This document shows, piece after piece, positions 1-10,145 of a stretch of DNA of 24,096 nucleotides. The notes below the pieces were generated by a model. That model was not told where the DNA came from and did no database searches. It worked only from the letters and a program-made list of their open reading frames with translations. Origin of the DNA: Cercozoa sp. M6MM. Lineage: Eukaryota; Endomyxa: Ascetosporea. The DNA lies in NCBI GenBank assembly GCA_040357565.1, contig JBDODJ010000163.1; one strand, written 5' to 3'. Made by a program: the position numbers and the translations under genes. Position 1 is the first letter of the stretch; the number at the start of each line of letters is the position of its first letter.

Positions 1-64
<64 letters not shown>
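1..64. repeat. (TG)n microsatellite at the left edge of the window
   Basis: This is a pure TG dinucleotide run of at least 32 copies that begins at the window edge, so its true length is unknown. It lies beyond the 3' end of the desaturase gene and no coding sequence is visible in it. Confidence 0.98.
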
Positions 65-65
<1 letters not shown>

Positions 66-440
66 CGCAATCGGTGCGTAGTCGGTGCGTGATGTACCGC
101 ATAATCGGTGCGTAGTTTGGTTGTATTGTATGCATAATCGGTGCTGAAACTTGGCGTACTTCATGCGTAATCTTGGCGTATTTCATGCGCAATCTTGGCG
201 TCGTTCGTGGCGAACTGGCGGTTTAGATGAGTCTACTTTAGCAAAATTACGGCGTAATTACGCAACTTGGTTCTCGGGGACGACCGTATATCAAGCGAGC
301 ACTGACGCATTAGACACCTAGTACGGTAGACTGTAGTAATCATAAATCAAGTTGCTGCCAGTGCGAAACTCGGCTGTAGCCTTCGAATTCAGGCGTCAAC
401 CGAACTGGCAGCAGTTCGGCGGATATCGAGACTGATTGAG
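65..440. repeat. Short degenerate tandem repeats downstream of the desaturase gene
   Basis: This stretch holds no convincing gene. It starts with several copies of a 10-13 bp motif resembling AATCGGTGCGTAG (65-145). From 150 to about 215 there are three head-to-tail units of 22 bp, each beginning CTTGGCGT. Units 1 and 2 differ at only two positions and unit 3 has diverged. The rest (216-440) is unique sequence that should include the 3' UTR of the minus-strand desaturase, whose stop codon is at 441-443. Confidence 0.7.
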
Positions 441-1152
441 TTATTCGGGCTTTGCGCACGGAACATCCGGCAACGGCTGGCACTCCGGGTAGTCCTTGGC
501 GTTGAATCCTGTGCCAGATAATTACAAAGGTATGCACACAGATTAACACACATAGCCACACAGAGAAGGTGGTACCCTGCTTCTCAGTCTTGGGATTCTG
601 GAAGAAGACAATGCCACCTGCACAGAGTGTTTGTATTGTGCAACATATGTTGTGTGCCGCTGTTAGATACGAAGTTAAGAAACCCTTGTTGCGAACAGCG
701 CGGCAGTTGCCAAAGATGCGCCAAAGCGCCAGCTATATAATACGAGTGCAGAACGTAAAACACGAATCTTGGCAAGAGAGCATAATTCAAAGGGTGGTAC
801 AGCGACGGGCGTGTCATCGTACAGCATGTAGGGACCCAGAGGCGAACTGCATACATCGTTGGTATAAGCGGGCAGAGCAAGAGCAAGGCTCGAACTTGGG
901 TACCGCTTGACGGCGGCAGTGGCCTCCACGGCGTGGTAGAACGGCATGTCACTGAAGAGGTGGTGCATCACGTGTGTGTCCTGGATGTGGTGGAAGCACA
1001 GGTCCAGCAGCGGACCAAAGCTTCGGTCCTACAAAAGACCGGGATATCGCGGGTTCATGATGGGCAAGAGCGATGAATGTGCAAGGGTACGATGGTGCCG
1101 AGAGCACCGCGCAGCCAGGACCATGAGTCACCACGGAAGTGCGGCACAGCTG

Positions 1153-1198
<46 letters not shown>

Positions 1199-1213
1199 AA
1201 TACACACACACAC

Positions 1214-1244
<31 letters not shown>

Positions 1245-2854
1245 CACAAATCACACAAATACACACACACACACACACAAATACACACACACACACGTAG
1301 GCAGCCCAGACAGCACAGCAAGGATTGTGTACCCATGTTGGTGTGCTGCAAACCTGTGATGGTCACCAACCAACCGTTCGTCACCAGGAGCGGCAGGAAG
1401 TACCTGTGTCATACCAGGTATTCGATCATCGAAAATACAGCTGGCACAACGAAGTGTATTCGAGAGGTTACAGCAGGAGAACAGGCATCCAGCCAAAGGC
1501 GCTTCCGATGCGGTAGACAGCGTAGCACAAAACGGCAAGGCACACGTCCGACAGCACAATGTGCATACGCAGTCGCTTGCTACGAAGGACAAGTATGCAG
1601 ACACACATGGATTTATACCTGTAGTTTATCAGAAAAAAGTACGGGAACATCGACGACCACGGGAAAAAGTGCGAGTTCCACTGTGCACGCAACAAGATTG
1701 TTGCACTGTTTGAGAGAGAAAGAGAGAGTTGGGGAGAATGCACGGGCCACGTGTCCCACTTCTTGCCCGTGATGTGGAAAGTGAGGTAGCCGGGCCAGCC
1801 TAGAAGCACACACAATGCCTTACACAAGGAGATGCCAAATCAACGAGAACAAAGGTACCCAAAAAGAGGAAGACGAACAATTCACGAATGCGAGTGATGA
1901 CATTGTGCTTCAGCACGCTACGATAGATCAAGACAGTATCTGATGCATGAACCAAACAAACCTGGGCACAGCGTACCTGTCGGCATCATGATCCGGGTCG
2001 TACTCTGCCGGGACGAAAACCTCGTCGTTCTACACGATGGCAAGTTGAACACACACATAAAGAGTGCGAAAAGAGCCCAGCTTGTACCTCCAGTGAGTTG
2101 CAGTTCTTGTGATGCAGCATGTGTGACCACGCCCAGGCCTATACAATATACACACGTATGTGGACAATAAACGTCGACAGACTCGAGACATACCTTGTAC
2201 GGCACAGCGAGGCACGAGTGAACCACGTAGCCCACGATGTCATTGACCAGCTCACTGTCACTGCGCACACACGTGTATGATTGAGTGGCAGACAGATAGA
2301 GTCTGGCCGGTAGGTACCTGAAGCCGCCGTGGCCGCACTCATGACCGATGACCCCTAATAAAATGCGCATTTGCTATAGCTTGGTACAGAGGCACGTGCG
2401 TGTGAGATGTGTGATACAGAGGCCCGTCATGACACAACCCTGCACGAAGATGTAGACTGGCCACAGCAAGCACTGCGCCCACATCGGAAGAGATGGCAAG
2501 AAGTGCCACGCCAGCACACCAAGCCACAGCGCCACCAGACTGCGAGCACACACAGGCACACCATCCAAGAAGTGAACCCAGGAAAGTCAAAACAACGATC
2601 GACAAAAATCAAGAGGGGTACAGGTTGACGCCGAGGTAGGAGAAACTAAGCACATAGCTGCGTTCGAAGCAGTGGGCAGGAATGGCATCTCGGATCGTCC
2701 TATCCACAAACAAATCCAAGTAGCTGGGAGCAGCAGACACTCCACAGAGGATAGCTCACTTCAAAGTGATCTTTGAGTCATGAGGAAGCACTGGGCAGCG
2801 CAGTGCTTCCTTGTCGGCGGCGAGCTCGGCAACGGCAGCGCTCTTCTTGCCCAT
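441..2854 (-). CDS. FAD2: Oleate delta-12 fatty acid desaturase (FAD2 type), 18 exons
   Basis: This membrane enzyme of the endoplasmic reticulum introduces the delta-12 double bond into oleoyl chains to give linoleate. The spliced protein is 405 aa, close to the family's 380-440. All three histidine boxes are present: HECGH at residues 103-107, HMLHH at 139-143 and HVMHH at 317-321. The family signatures AIPAHCFERS, HECGHGGFS and THVMHHLFSDMPFYHA are also readable. The last favours delta-12 over omega-3 activity; that is inference. Exons on the minus strand: 2854-2760, 2699-2622, 2539-2418, 2354-2318, 2260-2194, 2138-2088, 2029-1977, 1917-1859, 1799-1744, 1680-1643, 1579-1472, 1403-1333, 1149-1091, 1028-904, 846-807, 732-684, 617-576, 508-441. 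All 17 intron phases agree. The ATG gives MGKKSAAVAEL and the stop is TAA. Exon 10 has an alternative in-frame donor ending the exon at 1619. The intron at 1332-1150 is long because it contains a microsatellite. The donor after exon 15 (GTCGCT) is weak. Confidence 0.93.
1150..1300. repeat. Composite CA/TA microsatellite inside a desaturase intron
   Basis: On the plus strand this is CA repeats, then a TA run (about 1162-1190), then interrupted CA repeats. In the sense of the minus-strand gene it is TG-rich and ends directly at the acceptor of exon 13, so it occupies the place of the polypyrimidine tract. It makes this intron 183 bp instead of the usual 45-70 bp. Confidence 0.95.
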
Positions 2855-3098
2855 CGTCAGTAATTACCGAAGCAGACTATGGCACACCTAAAATCCCGAA
2901 ATCCACTCGGAATAGTAGTGGCACACGCACGAGCAGCACTAAGTGTTGGAAAACACTTTGGGTGGATTTTTCATCCAGCAAAATCGGTGCTGGTTGAGCA
3001 GTGACACGTGAAGCACGCAACCAGCGCTTTGTCAAACAACAGTATCCGATTGTTTGTCGGACGAGACTCCCTGCATCGCGATTTTTCGGCTTTACTTG

Positions 3099-4294
3099 TT
3101 AGTTTCTCGCGCTACGACCAGCAACGCGCCGCATGGAGGCAGTACTGACGTAGGCATCGGCCAATAGTCGCGGCACCTCTGTCGTGGATTGGCCGGCGAA
3201 GGCGTTTGCGAACTGCGATGCGAACCTGCGTAGTGACGTGATTGGGCCCTCTGGTTAAAATACACGTCGCATTGTGCTTGTTGTATGAAGATCACACTGT
3301 CGAAAACCTCCACCACAAGATACTGCGATACCGGCACACACGTCAGACACCGTCGGCGTGAACTTGTGCAACAAGCGATGCAGGAACTCGCCGCTGCTGT
3401 CACGTCGAAACGTCTCAAGCACGAGATTGGCCACATGAAAGTCCTCGAGCTCGCAGTCGTCACTCTCGTCTGGATCGAGTTCGCTGTGCCGCGAGAACAG
3501 CACTCGTTCGTACCACTCGCTTGAGGAAGCCAGTTGCTCATGCCGGAGCCATTCCTGCACGGAACGGATGCTGCTGAGGCTGCGATACTTGGCCACATCC
3601 CATCCGCTTATGAGGTGTTGAAGCGGCGGTACGTCCACTTTCTGCAAAACAAACGATACCTAGTACATCGTAAATTTATTGTTTTTTAAGTTGTTCGCTA
3701 TCCGAATTATGTAAATTATTTGTTGCAGTGAAAGAGGTACATTTCGGCAATATCGAACAGACAGCTCGTGCACATCAAAAAGGTTGAATTTTGTTTTGCA
3801 CATTCGGCGGAGCTCTCTCCTAACGCAACGGCAGACAAAACACAACTGAAGGGAGGAAGATGCAATGCAACTCAGCCGGCAGACTTAAATTAGAATGAAG
3901 TGACCTACATGAACATGGCGTAGACGGCATCTCCGATGAGACAGATCGCGCGCTCATCGCTATCGTGTTCCGTACGTACGTGCCTGGAAGTATCAAGCCA
4001 ATATTAAACTGCCACTGCTTACAACTCGACGTTCGATAAATTTATCATTTTTGCGCTTTCAAGTTCAGTTGAAGAAATTTACATTTCAACAGCTTCTCGA
4101 TCTGATCCCGTTGTCACGCAAACGGGGCATTTGAACAAGCGAATTTCCTGTCGTTAACACTGGTCAGTTCAAAGTGAAGCTGAACGAAAGTAGTTCCGAG
4201 TAGAACTCAACCGAAAACAAACCAAGTGCGAAAGCAGATGATTAACGAAAGCTCCGGTCCTATCGAGTAGGTAATTGCACTGCGGACACTCCAT
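3099..4294 (-). CDS. Tandem C2H2 zinc-finger protein of unknown function, 7 exons
   Basis: Splicing gives a 252-aa protein with two adjacent C2H2 fingers at the extreme N-terminus: C3, C6, H19, H23 and C31, C34, H47, H52. Splitting introns fall between and inside the fingers. The remaining 200 residues look helical, with motifs such as ICLIGDAVYAMFMRELRRM (residues 58-76), an acidic stretch DPDESDDCELED, and FRRDSSGEFLHRLLHKF. I do not recognise this part. Exons on the minus strand: 4294-4223, 4147-4083, 3983-3909, 3819-3741, 3641-3351, 3322-3226, 3178-3099. All phases match and the start is the ATG opening MECPQCNYLL. The last intron (3225-3179) is the least certain; without it the frame runs to a stop at 3092. 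It lies tandem to the desaturase with 244 bp between. Nucleic-acid binding is an inference from the fingers only. Confidence 0.68.
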
Positions 4295-4583
4295 CGTGCT
4301 CTTTACAGCAGAGCCCTGGTTCAACGGTAAAAACAGTTGTTCAGTTTCGATTGGCGATTTTATCGTTGTTGCGGCACGTCACGCATGCTGCCAGCTGACA
4401 CGATACGGAAACCGATCAAAGAATTGAGCCGACTGACAGCGACTATGTTCGGTTCAGATCGGCTTAGTTCGCAGTCAAATTTTCAGCCTAATCAGTGCTG
4501 CTCCGGGGAGAGCGGACTGCCAAAGTTCCAATCTGAGTCTGATGACGAAATACTGTCCTGAAACTACAGTAGGCCTGGCTCAG
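4295..4583. other. Intergenic region upstream of the zinc-finger gene
   Basis: This 289-bp spacer lies between the zinc-finger gene start (4294) and the stop of the membrane-protein gene (4584), both on the minus strand. A 74-codon plus-strand reading (4337-4561) shows no recognisable domain. I see no promoter element I would stand behind. Confidence 0.5.
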
Positions 4584-5355
4584 TTATGGTGCAGGCGGAG
4601 AAGGCGCAGCAGGTGGAGGCAGAGCAGGTCCGCCGCCGCTTGACGGAAAGGCCAAGGCGACAGCCAAGGAGACCATACCGACCACAAAGAGAAGAGCCAC
4701 GGTGCTAAATTTAAAATTAAAAACAAGAGCATGTAACACAACTAACACGTTGCCAAGTCGCGGGGCTCAAACATACCCAAGCACAATCCAAAGTCGCTTC
4801 TTGTGTTGCCACCAGGAGGTGCGTGTTGGACAACAGCAGCTGCAAAGTTGGATTTTTTAAAGTAAATATATTATCGTTAAATACAACACAAAGCAGGGGA
4901 TAAATTACGGGCACAATCTGTCCCTTTCCCGGTATTCGCGACTGTGCTTGAACGGGCGTGCTCCAAGCGGAGGATTCAGATCGTTTTCAACCTCGCCCTA
5001 CGGTATAAAACGCATAAGTAGCCTCGGATTGGTGACCACAGGTGTGCGTACCTTTTCAGAAAGCTCAGCATCCTTGGAATTAAACACTATCTGCACATTT
5101 TGCGTCGATACAGCGTCGTTATCAAAACTCACCTGCTGAGGCTGGACAAGAAAGCTTGGATTGATTTGAAAGTACTTGAACAAATTTGAGGCATAGCCCT
5201 TGCATAAAAACTCACAGGAATTTGGATTGGAACTGGTGGGGTCAAGTCAAAAGGTGCCTTCGCAAGAGGTGGGGTCAAGTCAGTGTATTTTTACAGCAAC
5301 TGAAAGTGAAAAACACCCGTGGCAACCGCACGTCAGTGAACCCGCTGTGCATCAT
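4584..5355 (-). CDS. Unrecognised single-pass membrane protein with Cys-rich juxtamembrane motif, 7 exons
   Basis: The spliced reading is 144 aa. It has a soluble N-terminal part of about 80 residues (including PYFQINPSFLVQPQQ), then a cysteine cluster LCPCCCPTR (82-90), a basic stretch KKR (97-99), one hydrophobic segment (about 100-124), and a Pro/Ala-rich C-terminal tail (125-144). Cysteines beside a membrane segment are often palmitoylated; that is inference. I cannot name a family. Exons on the minus strand: 5355-5317, 5257-5216, 5174-5133, 5090-5052, 4997-4909, 4839-4777, 4704-4584. All six phases match and several donors are good (GTGAGT twice). Weak points are the 41-bp second intron and AAG acceptors at exons 2 and 3. 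The start ATG lies 288 bp from the LMBD1 start, head to head. The hydrophobic segment only becomes continuous after splicing exons 6 and 7, which supports the model. Confidence 0.6.
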
Positions 5356-5643
5356 ATATAACGCCACCAAAGCGACCGTTGCCACTCAGCACAAAACACT
5401 TCTTGGTCACGTCACGCCACACCGCCAAATCTCAACATGTAGTTTATGCGCACATGAGGCGATCGTCAATTTAACAAACACAATAACTTATAAACACTAT
5501 GTGCACGCTTCCGCGCTGATGAAGTGACAATATTAGTCCCGCGAACGTGCTTAATTTAATCGAAACCTGTCCCAAGCGCTCCTCGGTGTGTTCAGGAAAC
5601 ATTTTCGCAGTATCTTAGTGCGTTCAAACGCGTGAATAGGCCC
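5356..5643. promoter_or_regulatory. Divergent intergenic region between membrane-protein gene and LMBD1
   Basis: These 288 bp separate two start codons that point away from each other, so both promoters must lie here or in the 5' UTRs. I see no clear TATA box at a sensible distance. TATATA sits only a few bases before the minus-strand ATG, too close to be a TATA box for it. The call as a regulatory region rests on position only. Confidence 0.5.
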
Positions 5644-6496
5644 ATGTTTGAGCTGACGTGGGCTTCATTTGCCCTTTTTGCCCTAGTAAGATCTGAAACA
5701 GATGATGCATTTTGCACTGATCGTTTCGGAGTGCAAAGTGTGCTTGTCTGTCTCTAGTTGGCTTGGATCGCATGCATCTACTGTGTGCGACGGTACGCCG
5801 ATCCGTACGAAAGTGTAAGCTGCTTGTTGTTTTCGCTTCTCCTGCATGATGTACATCGTGTCTGGCCCCGTAGTCCAAGTTCGTGGTGTTCATTGCATCC
5901 ACAGCACTATGGACCGGTCTGTTTGCGCTACTTGTGCTTCCGGTGGACGTGTTCGTCGCGTCTGGTGAAACCGACAGCAATACTGGACTGCAAGTGTCGC
6001 CCTCTGATGTACACACGCACGCACACTCACGTGTCTGTCCTCTGTTTGCTGACTGACACTTTGCACACACGCAGTTCGAGTCGGCCCAGGAGTCTGTGAA
6101 GGCGCTCTACTATGTGAGCAGTCCCTACACCCTAGGAATTTATGCCTACCCTATCGACCTGGACTGTATAGGCCTTCTGGTGCATTCTTGTGTTCTTCGC
6201 CTTCGTGCTGTTTCCCTTTGCCTACTTCTACTACGGTACTGTGTGTCTTTCTTCTCTGGAATGACTGTCTCTGACTCTCTCGTGTATGTGTGCAGAGGAG
6301 AGTGGCGACCCCGATCTGACTCGTGTACAGTGACGCATCACTGTCCTTGTACCTTTTCCCTGAACCGTCTTGTCCCCCTGTGTAGGGTCAGAAGATATTC
6401 AATGCCTTCAAGTACTCGTGCGCCTTCATGATCGTGTGCGGCGTCGTGTGCATCATTGGGTAGATCCTTCCACATCCCGCCCCTTTCGTTGCTTTA

Positions 6497-6542
<46 letters not shown>

Positions 6543-6642
6543 NNNNNNNNNNNNNNNNNNNNNNNNNNNNNNNNNNNNNNNNNNNNNNNNNNNNNNNNNN
6601 NNNNNNNNNNNNNNNNNNNNNNNNNNNNNNNNNNNNNNNNNN

Positions 6643-6696
<54 letters not shown>

Positions 6697-8932
6697 AGTG
6701 CTTTTGTGACGGTCGCGTCGGATGATGAGGATGGTAGCTTCATTCCTATGACCCTATGTTCCTGTCGATGTTCTGACCCTATGTTCCTGTCGATGTTTTC
6801 CACATGTTGCTGTACCTTAGACTCATGGCGACAGCGTCTAGTGGAGCAGGCCTCGCAAGGCGACGTTGTCGTGGCCTTCTTGTTCGCCTGCGTCACGCTG
6901 CTGGGCAGTCTGCTGCTGGCTGTGTACGCGCCGGTGGGCCTCGCCTCGCTGCCGATGGGCCTCATCCAGTCGCGGGTACCTTGCACCTTGGCCACTGCCC
7001 CTCTTGCCTTTGCCTGATGTGGTCTGTCTATACAGCAATCACTGCACGACATCGAAAGTGCCTCTATGAGCGAAATCAAACCCGAACAGGTCAGTTGTGG
7101 TTTCTTCCGCGGATGAGAAGTGGAGTGTGTGTATGTGTGTGTGCATGTGCCTGTGTATGTGTCTGTGTATGTGTGTGTATGTACGTGCGCGCGTATGTGT
7201 GTGTTTGTGTGTGTTTGACAGGTACGCGCGCGTTTGCAGGCGACGCAGGAGCAGCTGCGACATCAGCGACGCCGTGTCAAGAATGATCCCTCCGAGTACC
7301 CACTTTTTGTCCATTTGTACGGTTCGTTTGGACGAGGTGATCTCTGTAGTCGCGAGGAGCGACAGCGTCTGCAGGAACTGCAGCGCGAGAAGGACCGACT
7401 CGAGCATCTGCTGCAGCGGTAGCCAATCTTGCTGGAGACAGGTAGGGGTTAAGGGGAATAAGGAGAGAGTGTGTGTAGTGCTGACAAGCACGCGAACTCG
7501 GACAAGAAGGAGGTACTGTCCGGAAACACTGACTGCTGATCACATTGAAAAAAATAAAACACTCACTCTCAGGGCTGCGGTACGTGCATCTGGAACGCTC
7601 TGGCGCCGCTGCGTTTCGCCTTCGGAATCGTGCTGTTTGGCGTGTCGTAAGTTTCTATTTACCCCCTTCTTCTTCCCCTTATCTCTTTCAACCTCCCCGC
7701 CTACCCTTTTGAAAATGACGGTAGTGCGCTGATCGCGGTGTCAGTCTTTATGAGCGCACTTGATCGTGCCATCAACAGCGGTACTCTTGGCCTTTTCTTT
7801 TACTTTCTCCCCTGTGATCCTTCTACCCTCGATACTAGAGTGTGGCGCCGCCTGTGGTTTCGCACTGGACCGACGACACATCTTTAATCCGGTGGGTTTT
7901 TGGTACTTCTGAAGGGAGAAAGACGCGAATTGACCTGTTACTGGTACAGCTGGACGATATCCTGGCGTCCTCCTCATCGGCCTTCCCTGTGGACTACCTG
8001 TACCTCTGTTTATAAGGAGGTATGGCTTCTGTACCTGCATGAGTGTGTGTGTGTGTGTGTGCTGGTAGTCTGTACGGCCTACTGGTGTTGCTGCTGTTCG
8101 TGGCGACTCTGGACGGCCTAAGCGTATCCCAATCTGTCCTTCACCTGCCCCCCGTTACCCCCCCCCCGCGAGACAGGTGGTTGGTGTGCGCTTCCTGTGC
8201 TTTAAACTGTACGGTATCAAGCGACGACGCACCCTGCCGAATGCGCTGCTGCTCGGTTGGTACACTTGTCTCTTGTCTGATGCACCCTGTGGGTAGGTAT
8301 GGGTGTTGTCTGTGAAACCAGCTGGATGGTGCTGTTGTGCTCGCTCGCGTCGATCGTGCTGGTTGATTCGGTGGCGCCCAAGTACACGTCGTTCACCACG
8401 CAGCGCTTCCGCGAGGGCGTAGTGTCCGTGCCGCCTACCTACGATGACCTGTGGTAGGGACGCATATATATATACATATATATTATGGATATGGATTGTG
8501 TCACCAGTTCGAGCGTGACCGTGTCGCCGCCGGCAGACGATGCGGCATGGCACAGCTGCGACATGCAGCACTCGATCGTGTGCCCGGGACAAGCGGCCGT
8601 GCAGTGCGCGCCCACTGTCATGAACGCCTTCCTGAACACGATCAAGATTGGCCTACCCTTCTTTGGCCTCGTGTACTTTGCCGCCTCCTGGTACCTTGTG
8701 TCTACGCATCTCGGGGGACGGTAAGTATCAGTATGGTTGACATGCACACCAGGCTCTTTGTTCTGGTGTTCTGCTGTGCTCTGGTTTGGGCCATCTTCTT
8801 CAAAAAGGTACGCGTATGCGCACATTCGCTCTTTGCCTTTTCCCCTTACCCCTGGCGCACCGCATGCAGGCCCCTGTGGTGGACGAGCTGGACGAGACGC
8901 GCCGCGATCTGCTTGAGAGCGTGTTCGACTAG
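5644..8932 (+). CDS. LMBRD1: Lysosomal cobalamin transport escort protein LMBD1, 23 exons
   Basis: LMBD1 is a multi-pass lysosomal membrane protein that works with ABCD4 to release vitamin B12 to the cytosol. The spliced protein is 566 aa, against about 540 in vertebrates,and follows the family end to end. Family-like stretches include LLVLPVDVFVAS, FPFAYFYYEE, LASLPMGLIQSR, a charged coiled-coil loop (EERQRLQELQREKDRL), FPVDYL, FKLYGIKRRRTLPNALL and the last membrane spans. Exons: 5644-5685, 5758-5814, 5874-5993, 6075-6113, 6172-6235, 6296-6324, 6386-6459, 6699-6733, 6821-6975, 7036-7089, 7222-7295, 7350-7418, 7479-7512, 7573-7646, 7725-7780, 7839-7891, 7950-7999, 8069-8123, 8177-8255, 8297-8453, 8508-8720, 8753-8807, 8870-8932. 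All 22 phases match. The intron holding the 100-N gap joins in phase to the 35-nt exon 8 (GAFVTVASDDED), so the gap does not appear to hide an exon. The ATG gives MFELTWASFALFAL. Confidence 0.94.
6503..6695. repeat. (TG)n microsatellite interrupted by a 100-N assembly gap, LMBD1 intron 7
   Basis: TG repeats flank a run of exactly 100 N (6543-6642), a conventional placeholder for a gap of unknown length. The array ends at the acceptor of exon 8 (TGTGTCAG), with only a C replacing the expected G. Confidence 0.97.
7121..7219. repeat. Imperfect TG-rich array in LMBD1 intron 10
   Basis: This is an interrupted TG/TATG/TGCG array running up to the acceptor TTTGACAG at 7221. It is intronic; the translations through it (VCVCVC-type) are not proteins. 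Confidence 0.9.
8041..8062. repeat. Short (TG)n run in LMBD1 intron 17
   Basis: About ten TG units sit just before the acceptor GCTGGTAG of exon 18. This is the same arrangement as in the other LMBD1 repeat introns. Confidence 0.9.
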
Positions 8933-9621
8933 CTTTGTACGCACTGTTACGTTAACCTACGGTATCCGACGCGAAGCGAAGTTAACAGAACGCAACGGTG
9001 CGTTACAGTAGTTAGATAGTTCGTAGTTAGATTCGATTGTTCGGGTAAGGCGTTTTTCGAGGCAAAACCGAACCTCCCCCCAACATCTACCCCTTAACCC
9101 CCTTAACCCTTAACCCACCTTCGCCCCTTTGCTCCCCTTACCCCCATACCCCTTTTTAGCCCCCTTGCCCCTTTTAGCCCCTTACCCCCCTCTCTTTAAT
9201 TCTGATTTTGCCTCGAAAACCCCGCCATACCTGATAGTTCAGTCGACTAAAAAACCGACTATGTAATCCGCTGTCTCAAGCGCCACAAGCCGATAGCCGT
9301 ACGCGTGTTCCACCCGGAGGGCGGAACCATTTAACTTACCCCCTGCTTTTGAAGGTCCCAGGGTATCTTCTTCAAGGTTGTTACACAGCTTTTACGATAT
9401 TGTACCGTATCGTTTAGTTGATTCGTATGGTCCTACCCTAAGTGGGCGGTAGACACGGCCATGCTCTAGCGACCCACCCCAGACCGGTGCAGGGGAACTA
9501 CATAGTTGGTTTCCTAGAAGACTTAACTAACTAACGTTTAGTTGAGTCGAATCTAATTAAATCGATCACAGCGTTCCACGAGTGACACGACACCACAAGT
9601 CGAAGTCACTCTAAGGTGATC
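8933..9621. other. Intergenic region downstream of LMBD1, with inverted repeats
   Basis: I see no coding exon in this 689-bp stretch. It contains a C-rich pyrimidine tract bounded by a perfect 14-bp inverted repeat (listed separately). A second short inverted pair, TTAGATTCGA at 9027-9036 and TCGAATCTAA at 9547-9556, brackets a larger part of the region and could be chance at 10 bp. The LMBD1 3' UTR must start here. Confidence 0.6.
9054..9219. repeat. Perfect 14-bp inverted repeat flanking a C-rich tract
   Basis: TTTTCGAGGCAAAA at 9054-9067 is the exact reverse complement of TTTTGCCTCGAAAA at 9206-9219. Between them lie 138 bp made almost wholly of C and T with some A, including runs such as CCCCTTAACCC and CCCTTAACCC. 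On the minus strand this is G-rich with many runs of three to six G, so it could form G-quadruplexes; that is inference. No ORF or known element matches it. Confidence 0.85.
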
Positions 9622-10113
9622 ATGACACAGGACAGTGCGATCGTGGTTGCCGAAAAAAGTCAGCGCAGGTGGCGGCTGGGCTCGAAGAAGCCCAGCACAC
9701 GCGATGTGACTATGAGAGAGAAAACAGCACAAAACAATCCGTGTTTATACGTGTGTGTGTGAGAGCACTCACGTGCACGGTCAGGTACAACAGAGGTACA
9801 GCCAAGCATATTCATGAACGTGGCCAACACGAAGGGTAAGTGCACTGGGCGCGGCAAAAAACAACAACAAATACGGCAATGTGGTGGAGACAACGCACAT
9901 GCACGAGGAACAACAAAAGCACACAACCCAGACACACAGCGAAAGGTACACTATATAAGTGTGCGTCTCTCTCTTTCTCTCTCTTTTCAAGCCACACACA
10001 ACTGCACAGGGCGAGTGAGTGCGATACACTCAGAAAACCCAGTGCCTGGAGACAACATACCTCTCATCTGTATGTGCGGGCTTTCGTCGCTCTTTGATAC
10101 ATGCTTTCGATAG
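9622..10113 (+). CDS. Doubtful small three-exon gene, function unknown
   Basis: One reading has exons 9622-9705, 9796-9835 and 9992-10113, in phase, giving 81 aa from ATG to TAG and ending 32 bp before the convergent CDCA7-type gene. Its best evidence is the second intron, which has a consensus donor AAGG|GTAAGT at 9836 and a long pyrimidine tract before CAAG at 9991. The first intron has weak sites, and an alternative donor at 9660 with acceptor at 9784 also stays in frame. The product shows no domain I know. The same DNA can be read on the minus strand, where two exons (about 9847-9775 and 9711-9668) give a hydrophobic PFVLATFMNMLG segment with a GTGAGT donor. I cannot decide between strands. 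Confidence 0.25.
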
Positions 10114-10145
10114 TTTGGGTTTCCACACTAGTCGAGGGGGGGGGG

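Noticed and set aside
949..1384. Long Val-Cys, Tyr-Ile and His-Thr repeat ORFs
   Set aside because: They are translations of CA/TA microsatellites inside a desaturase intron.
4300..4335. Possible tRNA T-arm (GGTTCAA)
   Set aside because: No matching acceptor, D-arm or anticodon arm can be folded around it.
6453..7079. ORFs on both strands spanning the 100-N gap
   Set aside because: They cross unknown bases and TG repeats; the real coding sequence here is LMBD1 exons 7-10 in different frames.
9085..9200. Internal telomere repeat
   Set aside because: CCCTTAA-like units are irregular and never form a regular array, so I report only a C-rich tract.
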